This document shows positions 6,706 through 14,106 of a stretch of 22,876 nt of DNA, piece by piece. Each line of letters opens with the position of its first letter. The stretch's first letter is position 1. The notes under the pieces were generated by a model. It made no database searches, was not told where the DNA came from, and worked only from the letters and a program-made list of their open reading frames with translations. Origin of the DNA: an uncultured Ilumatobacter sp. Its GTDB lineage: Bacteria; Actinomycetota; Acidimicrobiia; Acidimicrobiales; Ilumatobacteraceae. The DNA is taken from positions 1 through 22,876 of the forward strand of contig CALAHA010000093.1 of NCBI GenBank assembly GCA_937891565.1. Direction: 5' to 3'. A program made the position numbers and the translations under genes.

Positions 6706-8040
6706 ATGTTGGGATCACGCCGTTCGGTCGTATTTATTGCTGCGTTTGTTGCTGCCGCAACGGCGTTGCCTGTTCTCGCGCTGACTGGGTCGACCGACTT
6801 GCCGGCTGGCGTATCCGAGCCGGCTGAACGACTGCTCGGCGAGGTCGAGGACGTCGTTACCGTCTTCAATTCGGGCGCGCTGACCAGCGATGTTGCACAA
6901 CGTGCCATGCAAGCAGTGACCGCTGCTGGGGGGACCGGCGAAATCGGTCGCTCGGCGTCGACGGGCATGCAGCGCGTGCGTCGAGGCGGCGCGATTGTCC
7001 AGGAGGCGCCGTCTGGAGCGGCGTTCCCGATGGCGACAACCATGTTGCCCACACGAGCGGTATTTGCGCTGATGGGGCCGAGCGTTGCGGCTGCGCTGTC
7101 GTCGACGTCGTTGGTGATGGGGGAACGCACGGCGCGCCTCCGTGGAGCCCAGGCAGGTGACACGGTCGATCTCGTTGCGTCGAACGGCACGGTCCTCGTG
7201 TACAAGATCGGTGCGGTGGTTGCTGACGACATCACGGGTGGAACCGAGTTGCTGATGTCCATTGCGGGGGCCGATCGCCTCGGCGTCACCCGGCTGAGTC
7301 GAATCGTGCTCTGGGATTTTGACTCTCGGGAAGACATTGATCGAGAGCTGGCTGCCAATGACTTGGTGAGCACCTCGATCCGCATCCGGCGGACCTGGGA
7401 CGCATTCGACCCGGACCTCACGCTCGGTATGGCTGAGACCAAAGAGGCGCTCGGCGAGTTCTGGTACAAGGTCTCGAGCAGCGGGTCTGGCATGTCGATC
7501 TCCCTCGACTGGTATTACGCGAATATCGACCGGTCCGGGCCGATTGGCAAGCTCAACCTGCGCTCGGGTTGCCACCGTGTGGTTCGAGTCGCGCTCGCCA
7601 GCGCCATGGCCGAAGTCATTGCTTTGGGGCTCGAGAACACGATCGATTACAGCGACGCCAACTCCGCCGGCGGCTGCTGGACCGCACGCTTTTCCAGGCA
7701 GTCGCCGAACAGCAGTATTGGGTTCCTGTCACGACACACGTGGGGGATGGCAGTCGACACCAACACACAGGGCTCGTGCCTCGGGTGCGCACCTCCGGAC
7801 ATGGACTGTCGAACCGTGCGGGTGTTCCGCAAACATGGCTTCGCCTGGGGTGGCAACTTCCTCAATCCGGACGGCATGCACTTTGAGTGGGTTGGAGCGC
7901 CGCGGCACCAGGGGCTGTACCCGAGCAGATACTGCCCGAATGTGGAGAGTGCAACAAGTGCTGCGTTGGGCAATGACACGCAACGGTCGACACTTTTCGT
8001 CGAAGACGGGCTCCGCTCGGGCGACAGCGACGAGCACTGA
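6706..8040 (+). CDS. Secreted or membrane-anchored M15-family D-Ala-D-Ala carboxypeptidase-like protein
   Basis: A 444-residue protein with an N-terminal hydrophobic segment (VVFIAAFVAAATALPVLAL, about residues 8-26) that would serve as signal peptide or anchor. The middle has no recognised domain. The C-terminal third carries the zinc site of M15 peptidases: SRHTWGMAVDTN gives His 344 and Asp 351 (H-x6-D), and GMHFEWVG gives His 392. Several cysteines around GSCLGCAPPDMDC may form disulfides outside the cell. Family members cut D-Ala-D-Ala or L-Ala-D-Glu bonds in peptidoglycan, so a wall-remodelling role outside the membrane is likely. The long N-terminal region of about 250 residues is unusual for simple VanY-like enzymes and may bind wall or partner. 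ATG 6706 directly follows an in-frame TTG. Confidence 0.75.
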   Translation: MLGSRRSVVFIAAFVAAATALPVLALTGSTDLPAGVSEPAERLLGEVEDVVTVFNSGALTSDVAQRAMQAVTAAGGTGEIGRSASTGMQRVRRGGAIVQEAPSGAAFPMATTMLPTRAVFALMGPSVAAALSSTSLVMGERTARLRGAQAGDTVDLVASNGTVLVYKIGAVVADDITGGTELLMSIAGADRLGVTRLSRIVLWDFDSREDIDRELAANDLVSTSIRIRRTWDAFDPDLTLGMAETKEALGEFWYKVSSSGSGMSISLDWYYANIDRSGPIGKLNLRSGCHRVVRVALASAMAEVIALGLENTIDYSDANSAGGCWTARFSRQSPNSSIGFLSRHTWGMAVDTNTQGSCLGCAPPDMDCRTVRVFRKHGFAWGGNFLNPDGMHFEWVGAPRHQGLYPSRYCPNVESATSAALGNDTQRSTLFVEDGLRSGDSDEH

Positions 8041-8075
8041 CGGCTGCAGTGCGGCCCCTGATTGGAAACGTCGCG

Positions 8076-8081
8076 TAACCT
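8076..8081 (+). promoter_or_regulatory. Candidate -10 hexamer for the LpdA-like gene
   Basis: TAACCT ends exactly 7 nt before GTG 8089, a typical leaderless arrangement in actinobacteria. It supports GTG 8089 over the upstream TTG 8062. Confidence 0.5.
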
Positions 8082-8088
8082 GACGAGT

Positions 8089-9447
8089 GTGAGCACACGA
8101 TTTGTCATACTCGGCGGCGGCCCTGCGGGCAACAACGCAGCAACGCATGCAGCTCGGATGGGTGCCGAAGTCACCGTTGTCGAGCGCGACGTCATTGGTG
8201 GCGCAGCGCATCTGTGGGACTGCATCCCGTCGAAGACGATGATCGCTACTGGCGGTGCTATCAGCTTTTCAAACCGTCTCGACGGCATGGGTCTGGAAAG
8301 TCAGAGCAGTGAGGTCGACGTCAGCGGGCTGACCAACCGCATCGAGTCGATCAAAGACAAGATGCGTGACAACAACACCGAGAGCCAGGGCGTGCGTATT
8401 TTGCGGGGTGCCGGTCGGTTTACCGGGCCAAACAGCCTCGAGGTCGTCGGCGTCGATGGCACGCAGACCGTCGAATTCGACGCAGCGCTGATCTCCACTG
8501 GATCGAGGCCGCGCGTTCCTGAATGGTGCTTCCCCGACGGCGATCGGATTCTTACAACGCGCGATTGCTACCCGCCCAAGACCTTCCCGGAGAGTGTGAC
8601 CGTGGTTGGGTCGGGTGTAACGGGTGTGGAGTTCGTGCACATGTTCTCGTCATTCGGGGCAAAGGTCACGCTGGTCGTGAGCCGCCAGCAGGTGCTGCCA
8701 GGCAAAGACCCCGAAGTGGCCGCTGTGCTTGAGCACGAGTTCATGAATCGTGGGGTCAAGCTGGTCATGGGCGCCCGGGCTGAGGCAATCGAGCGGTCCG
8801 AGGCCGGTGACAGTGTGATTGTGCGCTGCGATGACGGCCGTGTCATCGAGTCCTCTCACGCTGTCCTTGCGATCGGGTCGGTTCCGAACACGGCTGATAT
8901 CGGGCTGGAGACAACGGGCGTCGAAGTCAACAAGTGGGGATACGTCGACATCAACCACCACTGCGTCACAAATGTTGACCACATTTACGCCGCTGGTGAC
9001 ATTTCGGGCAAGTTGCCGCTGTCGTCCGTGGCGTCGATTCAAGGTCGCAAGGTCGCTGAACACGTGATGGGTCTCCACACCCGCAATCACCGTCACCTCG
9101 ACTATGACAAGGCCGCGTCGGCCATCTTTACCGAGCCCGAGATCGCTGATGTCGGCCTCGCCGAAGCAGAAGCGTTCGCTTCAGGCCGCAAGATCCGCGT
9201 GACCAAGGTGCCGTTCTCCTCAACCGCTAAGGCGATGATCAACAGCGACACCCGCGGGTTCGTCAAAATCATTTCCGATCCGAACACCGGCGAGATTTTG
9301 GGTGGGTCGATCGTTGGTCGCCACGCTGCAGAACTCATCTCGGTGATCGCCGTTGCGGTCACAGCAGGATTGACAGTGACGGACCTCGCCGAGAGTATCC
9401 TCGTGCACCCAGCGCTGAGCGAAGCCCTCGCAGAGGCCGCAGAGTAG
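8089..9447 (+). CDS. LpdA-like NAD(P)H quinone reductase / dihydrolipoamide dehydrogenase family flavoprotein
   Basis: A 452-residue pyridine nucleotide-disulfide oxidoreductase. The first FAD site is VILGGGPAGNNAATHAA, the NAD(P) site is TVVGSGVTGVEFVHMFSSFG, the second FAD contact is HIYAAGDISG, and the C-terminal interface ends in HPALSEALAEAAE. In true dihydrolipoamide dehydrogenases the active site is G-G-T-C-x4-C; here it reads GGAAHLWDCIPSK, so only Cys 45 remains and the redox disulfide cannot form. Mycobacterial LpdA (Rv3303c) has the same loss and works as a quinone reductase, so that role is likelier than lipoamide oxidation. No lipoamide-complex gene is nearby. The GTG 8089 start is supported by the glycine-rich motif position and by the hexamer in front. 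Confidence 0.8.
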   Translation: MSTRFVILGGGPAGNNAATHAARMGAEVTVVERDVIGGAAHLWDCIPSKTMIATGGAISFSNRLDGMGLESQSSEVDVSGLTNRIESIKDKMRDNNTESQGVRILRGAGRFTGPNSLEVVGVDGTQTVEFDAALISTGSRPRVPEWCFPDGDRILTTRDCYPPKTFPESVTVVGSGVTGVEFVHMFSSFGAKVTLVVSRQQVLPGKDPEVAAVLEHEFMNRGVKLVMGARAEAIERSEAGDSVIVRCDDGRVIESSHAVLAIGSVPNTADIGLETTGVEVNKWGYVDINHHCVTNVDHIYAAGDISGKLPLSSVASIQGRKVAEHVMGLHTRNHRHLDYDKAASAIFTEPEIADVGLAEAEAFASGRKIRVTKVPFSSTAKAMINSDTRGFVKIISDPNTGEILGGSIVGRHAAELISVIAVAVTAGLTVTDLAESILVHPALSEALAEAAE

Positions 9448-9545
9448 AAGCGAGACAATCGAGCGGCCGAGCGAGTTGCCCGATTGAGCGGCTCGGTATC
9501 GCCTGATGACTCCTGCGTTTTGGACCGTCACTTCAGAATCTGAGT

Positions 9546-9568
9546 CAGCGCGCCAACCCAGCGCGCTG
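9546..9568. terminator. GC-rich hairpin between convergent genes; candidate terminator
   Basis: CAGCGCGC (9546-9553) and GCGCGCTG (9561-9568) form a perfect 8-bp stem with a 7-nt loop. It lies 13 nt past the accA stop on the minus strand and about 100 nt past the lpdA stop. The rest of the 134-bp gap has two imperfect copies of a GAGCGGC-containing stretch (9458-9472 and 9482-9496) and nothing else I can name. Confidence 0.55.
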
Positions 9569-9581
9569 CTCTTGGGTGTTG

Positions 9582-11345
9582 CTATCCGATAATGGCGAGC
9601 ACGTCGCCGCCGCCGACGGTGTCACCAGCAGCGACTTTCAGCTCTTTGACCGTGCCGGCCTTGTCGGCATTGATTTGGTTCTCCATCTTCATTGCTTCCA
9701 GCACGACGATTCCGGCGCCGACCTCGACCGCGTCGCCGACTGCAACGAGCAACTTGACGATGGTGCCCTGCATCGGAGCTTCAACGTTGCCCGAGGCAGC
9801 TCCGCCACCGGCTCCGCCGGAAGCGCCACGCTTCGCCTTCTTTTTGGCAGGGGCAGCAGCACCGGCCGGAGCCTCAGGGACCCACATGTTGACGCTGAAG
9901 CGTTTGCCATTGACTTCGACGGTTGTCGATCGCTGCACGAGCGGCTCGGCATCGTCGCCTTGTTCGGGGGCGGGCGCTGCGAGCCCGGTGACGCCCGTGA
10001 GGTCGAGGGTCTCTTCGACCCACTTCGTTGAGAAGTTCATCGAAGCGAAGTCGGGGTGTCGGAGAATCGCAAGATCGGCCGGAATGGTGGTGGCGACGCC
10101 TTCGACGATGAGTTCTTCGAGGGCACGGATGGTGCGGGCGATCGCAACCTCACGGGTGCGGCCCCACACGACGAGCTTGCCGACCAGGTTGTCGTAGAAC
10201 TGGCTGATTTCGTCGCCAGAGAGGTACCCGGAGTCGAAGCGGACACCGAAGCCGTCCGGCGGGACGAGCTTGGTGATCCGGCCCGGCGAGGGAAGGAATT
10301 TGCCCTCGGCAGGGTCTTCGGCGTTGATCCGGACCTCGATTGAATGGCCACGACGCGATGCGGTGACCTCATCTTGGGTCATCGGCAGTTCTTCGCCAGC
10401 CGCCACACGAATTTGCCATTCGACAAGATCGATGTCGGTGATCATTTCGCTGACGCAGTGCTCGACTTGCAGCCGGGTGTTCATCTCGAGGAAGAAGAAC
10501 TCGCCGTCCTGGTAGATGAACTCGACGGTGCCAGCGCCGTAGTAGCCGACAGCCTTAGCGGCTTTGACGGCGGCCTCACCCATGGCTTCTTCGATGCCGT
10601 CGGCGAGCTGATAGGCCGGAGCCTCTTCGATCAACTTCTGGTGCCGGCGCTGTGCTGAACAGTCACGGCTAGAAATCCAGACACAATTGCCCTGCTTGTC
10701 GCCAACCAGCTGGATCTCGACGTGACGGGGCCACGTGAGGTAGCGCTCGACGTAGACCTCGTCGCGACCGAAGAACGCGAGCGCCTCACGCTGCGCGCTG
10801 GCAAAGGCGTCATCAACTGCGTCGGCGTTCTTGACGACCTTCATGCCGCGTCCGCCACCACCGAAGGCTGCTTTGATGACGGCTGGCCAACCGTGCTCAT
10901 TGCCGAAGTCCCGAATGTCGTCGGGGCCCAGGGCGAATTCGGTCGTGCCGGGAACGATTGGAGCCCCGCCGCGAACTGCCGCGAGACGGCTCGACACCTT
11001 GTCGCTCATTTCGTCCATCGCTGCTGGCGGTGGGCCGATGAACTCGACGCCCATCGCGGCGATCGCTCGCGCGAAGTCGGGGTTCTCGGAGAAGAAGCCA
11101 TAGCCGGGGTGGACAGCGTCAGCGCCGCTCTCGCGGATGGCGTTCAACACCGCCTCGGTGTTGATGTAACTCTCCGCTGCGGTCTGGCCGCCGAGGGCAT
11201 ATGCCTCGTCGGCGAGCCGCACATGCAGGCTGTCTCTATCGAGCTCGGAGTACACCGCGACGGTGGCGATGCCCATCTCTCGGGCGGCACGGATAACACG
11301 GACGGCGATTTCGCCTCGATTGGCGATCAGAATCTTCTTCAGCAC
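9582..11345 (-). CDS. accA: Acyl-CoA carboxylase alpha subunit (biotin carboxylase + biotin carboxyl carrier protein)
   Basis: A 587-residue two-domain protein. The biotin carboxylase part starts LKKILIANRGEIAVRVIRAA. It then shows VHPGYGFFSENPDFA, the glycine-rich ATP lid AAFGGGGRGMKVV, RDCSAQRRHQKLIEEAPA, FLEMNTRLQVEHCVSEM and VEVRINAED-like sequence. A linker of Ala/Gly/Lys leads to the BCCP domain, where VLEAMKMENQI contains the biotin-accepting lysine (about residue 553). It carboxylates biotin with ATP and bicarbonate for a separate beta subunit (acetyl-, propionyl- or longer acyl-CoA carboxylase), which is not in the window. GTG 11345 is chosen because the conserved start follows at once and TACATT lies 7 nt ahead; ATG 11366 would add only seven residues. 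It is head to head with birA, whose product should biotinylate it. Confidence 0.93.
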   Translation of the reverse strand: MLKKILIANRGEIAVRVIRAAREMGIATVAVYSELDRDSLHVRLADEAYALGGQTAAESYINTEAVLNAIRESGADAVHPGYGFFSENPDFARAIAAMGVEFIGPPPAAMDEMSDKVSSRLAAVRGGAPIVPGTTEFALGPDDIRDFGNEHGWPAVIKAAFGGGGRGMKVVKNADAVDDAFASAQREALAFFGRDEVYVERYLTWPRHVEIQLVGDKQGNCVWISSRDCSAQRRHQKLIEEAPAYQLADGIEEAMGEAAVKAAKAVGYYGAGTVEFIYQDGEFFFLEMNTRLQVEHCVSEMITDIDLVEWQIRVAAGEELPMTQDEVTASRRGHSIEVRINAEDPAEGKFLPSPGRITKLVPPDGFGVRFDSGYLSGDEISQFYDNLVGKLVVWGRTREVAIARTIRALEELIVEGVATTIPADLAILRHPDFASMNFSTKWVEETLDLTGVTGLAAPAPEQGDDAEPLVQRSTTVEVNGKRFSVNMWVPEAPAGAAAPAKKKAKRGASGGAGGGAASGNVEAPMQGTIVKLLVAVGDAVEVGAGIVVLEAMKMENQINADKAGTVKELKVAAGDTVGGGDVLAIIG

Positions 11346-11351
11346 GCGTGC

Positions 11352-11358
11352 CAATGTA
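11352..11358. promoter_or_regulatory. Shared, near-symmetric -10 element for the divergent accA and birA genes
   Basis: The bases CAATGTA serve both strands. On the minus strand TACATT (11358-11353) ends 7 nt before GTG 11345 of accA. On the plus strand CAATGT (11352-11357) ends 7 nt before ATG 11365 of birA, a weaker match. The two predicted starts are only 20 nt apart. This fits a bidirectional promoter with overlapping -10 elements and leaderless transcripts both ways. Confidence 0.45.
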
Positions 11359-11364
11359 GAGGGC

Positions 11365-12075
11365 ATGGCCCCAACTCCAAGCATTTGGGAACTTCGAGAG
11401 GTCACCGAAACCGGGAGCACCAACACGGATCTCCTGCAAGCGGCCGAAGCTGGCGAGATTGCGCATCGCACCGTTCTGCGCACCGACCATCAGACAGCAG
11501 GGCGCGGCCGTCTCGACCGGCGATGGGATGCGCCGGCCGGAACGAACCTTCTGGCCTCGATGTATCTCGATATGGCGCCATCGAAAGCCGTCGACGCCAT
11601 GCACCGCGTTGGCCTCGCCGTTGTCGAGGCGGTGGCCGAATTGGAGCCCACCGATTCGACGGTCGGCCTCAAATGGCCCAACGACGTGCTCCTCCACGGA
11701 ACGAAACTTGCCGGAGTTCTCGCGCAGCGATCGACGACTGCGTCAGGGATCGTCGTCGGGTTCGGCGTGAACGTCGGGTGGGCGCCGCCTGGAGCGGCCC
11801 GGGTGCACGATGTCGACACCTCTGTCACCCCGGCAGGGCTGCTGCAGCGGGTCTTGGTGGCGTTTGATGCGCTCCCTGACGATATTTCGTCGGCGTACCG
11901 GGCGGGGCTGCAAACGCTCGGCCGACGGGTCCGCGTGGAACTGCCGGGCTCGGTGAATGTCTTCGGTGAGGCGGTCGACGTGGATGCCAACGGTCGGCTG
12001 GTTGTCAGGCTCGATGACGGCCTGATGCGTGTGTTCGACGTTGGTGATGTCGTTCATCTCCGCTCCGCCTCCTGA
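11365..12075 (+). CDS. birA: Biotin-[acetyl-CoA carboxylase] ligase
   Basis: BirA activates biotin to biotinyl-AMP and attaches it to the AMKM lysine of carrier domains. The 236-residue protein is the short form without an N-terminal HTH, so it is unlikely to act as a repressor. It shows VTETGSTNTDLL, TDHQTAGRGRLDRRW (the biotin/ATP GRGR loop), GTNLLASMYLD, LKWPNDVLLHGTKLAGVL with the catalytic lysine region, and GFGVNVGW. The C-terminal SH3-like part contains ELPGSVNVFGEAVDVDANGRLVV. ATG 11365 is preferred over upstream codons, which lie inside accA; AGAGGG before it could be a ribosome-binding site or merely part of the promoter. The divergent neighbour encodes its expected substrate. The TGA stop lies in the first unit of a 12-bp repeat array. 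Confidence 0.9.
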   Translation: MAPTPSIWELREVTETGSTNTDLLQAAEAGEIAHRTVLRTDHQTAGRGRLDRRWDAPAGTNLLASMYLDMAPSKAVDAMHRVGLAVVEAVAELEPTDSTVGLKWPNDVLLHGTKLAGVLAQRSTTASGIVVGFGVNVGWAPPGAARVHDVDTSVTPAGLLQRVLVAFDALPDDISSAYRAGLQTLGRRVRVELPGSVNVFGEAVDVDANGRLVVRLDDGLMRVFDVGDVVHLRSAS

Positions 12076-12130
12076 CCCGTCACCTGACCAGTCACCTGAC
12101 CAGTCACCTGACCAGTTACTTGACCGGTGA
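12071..12130 (+). repeat. 12-bp tandem array B (5 units) at the birA stop codon
   Basis: The units are CCTGACCCGTCA, two copies of CCTGACCAGTCA, then CCTGACCAGTTA and CTTGACCGGTGA. Rotated, the consensus is ACCAGTCACCTG. The birA stop (12073-12075) is in unit one. Because the period is 12, TGA recurs in the same frame at 12085, 12097, 12109 and 12121, giving five in-frame stops in a row. The array is intergenic and lies before the LCP gene promoter. Confidence 0.95.
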
Positions 12131-12167
12131 GAGGTGTGGGTGCCGCTCGCGCCGAGTACAGCGGCGT

Positions 12168-12173
12168 TAGCGT
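12168..12173 (+). promoter_or_regulatory. Candidate -10 hexamer for the LCP gene
   Basis: TAGCGT ends exactly 7 nt before ATG 12181. This suggests a leaderless transcript and argues against the longer upstream reading frame from 12127. Confidence 0.5.
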
Positions 12174-12180
12174 GGGTTCG

Positions 12181-13218
12181 ATGCAGCAGCATCTACAGGG
12201 TGGTCTCGTAGACGAGCCGCACCGCCGTCCTCGCCGACGGAGCTCGGCACCGCTTGCTTTGGTCCTCGCAATCATCGTCGGTGTGGCCGGCGCGGCCGGA
12301 GTAATCCGGGCCGCCGACCAGCGGACAGCCAATGTCGAACGGATCGGAGGGCTCGAAGACATCCTGGTGGCAGTCGACGGGCCGGCCGTCAACTACCTAT
12401 TGATCGGCTCGGACTCTCGCGATGGCTCTGACCCTGGCGCATCTGACTTTGGCGGAATCGGTGACACCAGCGCAGTCCAGGGCCGGCGCAGTGACACCAT
12501 CATGATCTTGCGTCAGGAAAAGGACGGCAACGGTGCCGCGCTGATGAGCATCCCGCGCGACTTGCTTGTGACCATCGCCGGATCAGGCAAGCAAGATCGC
12601 ATCAACTCGGCCTACAACCAAGGCCCCGAAGTCCTCGCCGCGACGATTAATCAAGAGCTGGGTATCCCGATCAACCATGTGGTCGACATCGATTTCTTCG
12701 GGTTCAAAGACCTTGTTGACACGGTGGGCGGCGCCACGATCTGCTTCGATTTCGTCACGCGCGATAAGAACTCTGGCCTTGCGCAAGATCCGGGCTGCAA
12801 CCGGCTCGACGGCGTCCAGGCGCTGGCCTACGCACGCTCGCGTTACTACGAGGAGTTCCGAGACGGCGAGTGGCGCAAGGACCCGACCGCCGACCTGGGT
12901 CGCATCAAACGGCAGCAGGCGTTCGTCTCAACAATCGTCGATGCAACTCTCACCAAGCTTCAGGCCGATCCTTTTCTGGCATCCGAACTCATCGACTCGG
13001 TGAGCACCGCCGTTCGGATCGACAACGGACTCGACCCGATCGCGGCAGCAGGCACGCTGCGCAAGGCGTTCTCGACGGGGCTCGTCACCTACCAACTCGA
13101 CGTGCGGGGAGAAATGTTCAACGACAAAGCGATTCTGCGTCTCAACGATGCGTCGAAGCCGATCCTTGACTATTTCCGTGGTCTCGGTCCGCTTCCGGTT
13201 GTACCTGTCGCGGAGTAG
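12181..13218 (+). CDS. LytR-CpsA-Psr (LCP) family glycopolymer transferase
   Basis: LCP proteins move undecaprenyl-linked glycopolymers onto peptidoglycan or related acceptors outside the membrane. The 345-residue protein has a short basic cytoplasmic start (HRRPRRRS), one transmembrane helix (about residues 22-44, APLALVLAIIVGVAGAAGV) and an extracellular LCP domain. Conserved parts are NYLLIGSDSRDG, RRSDTIMIL and LMSIPRDLLV (lipid/pyrophosphate-binding Arg and Asp). Further on come RINSAYNQG, DIDFFGFKDLVDTVGG and LDGVQALAYARSRY. The LytR_C domain common in longer members is absent. It stands upstream of rmlD and a glycosyltransferase cluster, which fits attachment of a surface polysaccharide made by that region. 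Its TAG stop overlaps the candidate -10 hexamer of rmlD. Confidence 0.88.
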   Translation: MQQHLQGGLVDEPHRRPRRRSSAPLALVLAIIVGVAGAAGVIRAADQRTANVERIGGLEDILVAVDGPAVNYLLIGSDSRDGSDPGASDFGGIGDTSAVQGRRSDTIMILRQEKDGNGAALMSIPRDLLVTIAGSGKQDRINSAYNQGPEVLAATINQELGIPINHVVDIDFFGFKDLVDTVGGATICFDFVTRDKNSGLAQDPGCNRLDGVQALAYARSRYYEEFRDGEWRKDPTADLGRIKRQQAFVSTIVDATLTKLQADPFLASELIDSVSTAVRIDNGLDPIAAAGTLRKAFSTGLVTYQLDVRGEMFNDKAILRLNDASKPILDYFRGLGPLPVVPVAE

Positions 13219-13221
13219 CTT
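13216..13221 (+). promoter_or_regulatory. Candidate -10 hexamer for rmlD overlapping the LCP stop codon
   Basis: TAGCTT ends exactly 7 nt before GTG 13229. Its first three bases are the TAG stop codon of the LCP gene. Confidence 0.45.
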
Positions 13222-13228
13222 TGCGGCC

Positions 13229-14071
13229 GTGAAGCTGATGGTGACGGGAGCCGCAGGCCAACTCGGAACCGATCTCGTTCGGTACGCGACCGATGCCGGT
13301 GACGACGTGGTTGTTGCTGACCGACGCAGACTCGATATCACCGACTCGGTGGCCGTCCGTTCGTTCATCGAAACACATCGCCCCGACGCGATTATCAACG
13401 CTGCGGCTTACACCGCCGTCGATGCGTGTGAGACGAATCGTGCGCTTGCTCGCTCGGTGAACACCGAGGCCGTTGGTGCACTGCGCGACGCAGCGGATGC
13501 CGTTGATGCGCATCTCGTGCACGTGAGCACCGACTACGTCTTTGATGGGACGCTCGATCGACCGTACGTCGAGGACGACACGCCGAACCCTCAGTCGGTC
13601 TACGGCGTCACGAAACTTGCAGGTGAGGTCCTCGCAGGTGACGGTGCATCGGTGGCCCGCACCTCGTGGGTGTGCGGTGAGCACGGCAACAATATGGTCA
13701 AGCTGATCCTTCGATTGGCCGAGGGTGACGCACCGTTGGCGTTCGTTGATGACCAACGTGGCTGCCCGACATTTACTGCTGATCTTGCGCCAGCGCTGCA
13801 TCGCCTGGCATCCGATCGCCACGCAGGCATGTTCCATCTCACCAATGCTGGAGCGGTGTCGTGGTACGAGTTTGTTGGTGACATTCTCGAAGCCGCAGGC
13901 CACAGCCGATCTCGGGTGACGCCCATTGGAACCGCCGACCTCGATCCACCTCGCCCGGCACCGCGCCCAGCGAACAGCGTGCTCGACAATGCTGCGTGGC
14001 GAGCAGCGGGTCACCAACCATTGCGTGACTACCGCGAGCCGCTCGCCGAACTCGTTGCCCGCCTGACCTGA
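13229..14071 (+). CDS. rmlD: dTDP-4-dehydrorhamnose reductase
   Basis: RmlD performs the last step of dTDP-L-rhamnose synthesis, reducing dTDP-4-dehydrorhamnose with NAD(P)H. The 280-residue extended SDR has the nucleotide-binding VTGAAGQLGTDLV at its very start. It also has RLDITDSVAV, INAAAYTAVDACE, VHVSTDYVFDG (catalytic Ser/Thr region), SVYGVTKLAGEVL (Tyr-x3-Lys) and ARTSWVCGEHGNNMV. The GTG 13229 start puts the Rossmann strand at the N terminus as usual. The other rml genes are not in the window. It is followed at 33 nt by mug, with a CTGA-rich repeat between. Rhamnose would be used by the nearby glycosyltransferases. Confidence 0.92.
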   Translation: MKLMVTGAAGQLGTDLVRYATDAGDDVVVADRRRLDITDSVAVRSFIETHRPDAIINAAAYTAVDACETNRALARSVNTEAVGALRDAADAVDAHLVHVSTDYVFDGTLDRPYVEDDTPNPQSVYGVTKLAGEVLAGDGASVARTSWVCGEHGNNMVKLILRLAEGDAPLAFVDDQRGCPTFTADLAPALHRLASDRHAGMFHLTNAGAVSWYEFVGDILEAAGHSRSRVTPIGTADLDPPRPAPRPANSVLDNAAWRAAGHQPLRDYREPLAELVARLT

Positions 14072-14106
14072 CTCACTGATTTACCTGACTGACTAGCTGA
14101 CTGATG
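14064..14106 (+). repeat. CTGA-type repeat between rmlD and mug with repeated in-frame stops
   Basis: The rmlD end, the spacer and the mug start form a low-complexity stretch of CTGA, CTGACT and TTACCTGACTGAC blocks. In the rmlD frame TGA occurs at 14069, 14090 and 14102. The last overlaps the mug ATG (14104) as TGATG. The period is less regular than in the 12-bp arrays, but the last two stops are 12 nt apart. Confidence 0.6.

Noticed and set aside
6459..7493. Open frames of about 340 and 290 codons on the minus strand across the M15 peptidase and lysS start
   Set aside because: They are antisense to supported genes, with low-complexity Arg/Ser/Pro composition and no motif.
9458..9496. Imperfect GAGCGGC-containing direct repeat after the lpdA-like gene
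   Set aside because: The copies differ at several positions, are not at period 12 and are not placed at the stop codon, so I do not group them with the arrays.
11263..11364. Extended birA start from 11263
   Set aside because: The extra codons are inside accA and unlike BirA; the family motif begins just after ATG 11365.
11346..11366. ATG 11366 as the accA start, forming a CATG overlap with the birA start
   Set aside because: It would add seven non-conserved residues and lies upstream of the TACATT hexamer; GTG 11345 fits both the family start and the promoter. It cannot be fully excluded, since a GGAG lies before the ATG.
10722..11867. Long open frame of about 380 codons on the plus strand opposite accA
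   Set aside because: It is antisense to a clear biotin carboxylase and has no recognisable protein motif. Long antisense frames are expected in GC-rich DNA.
12071..12130. CRISPR-like repeat array
   Set aside because: The units are contiguous 12-mers with no spacers, and no cas genes are present. The same applies to the other arrays.
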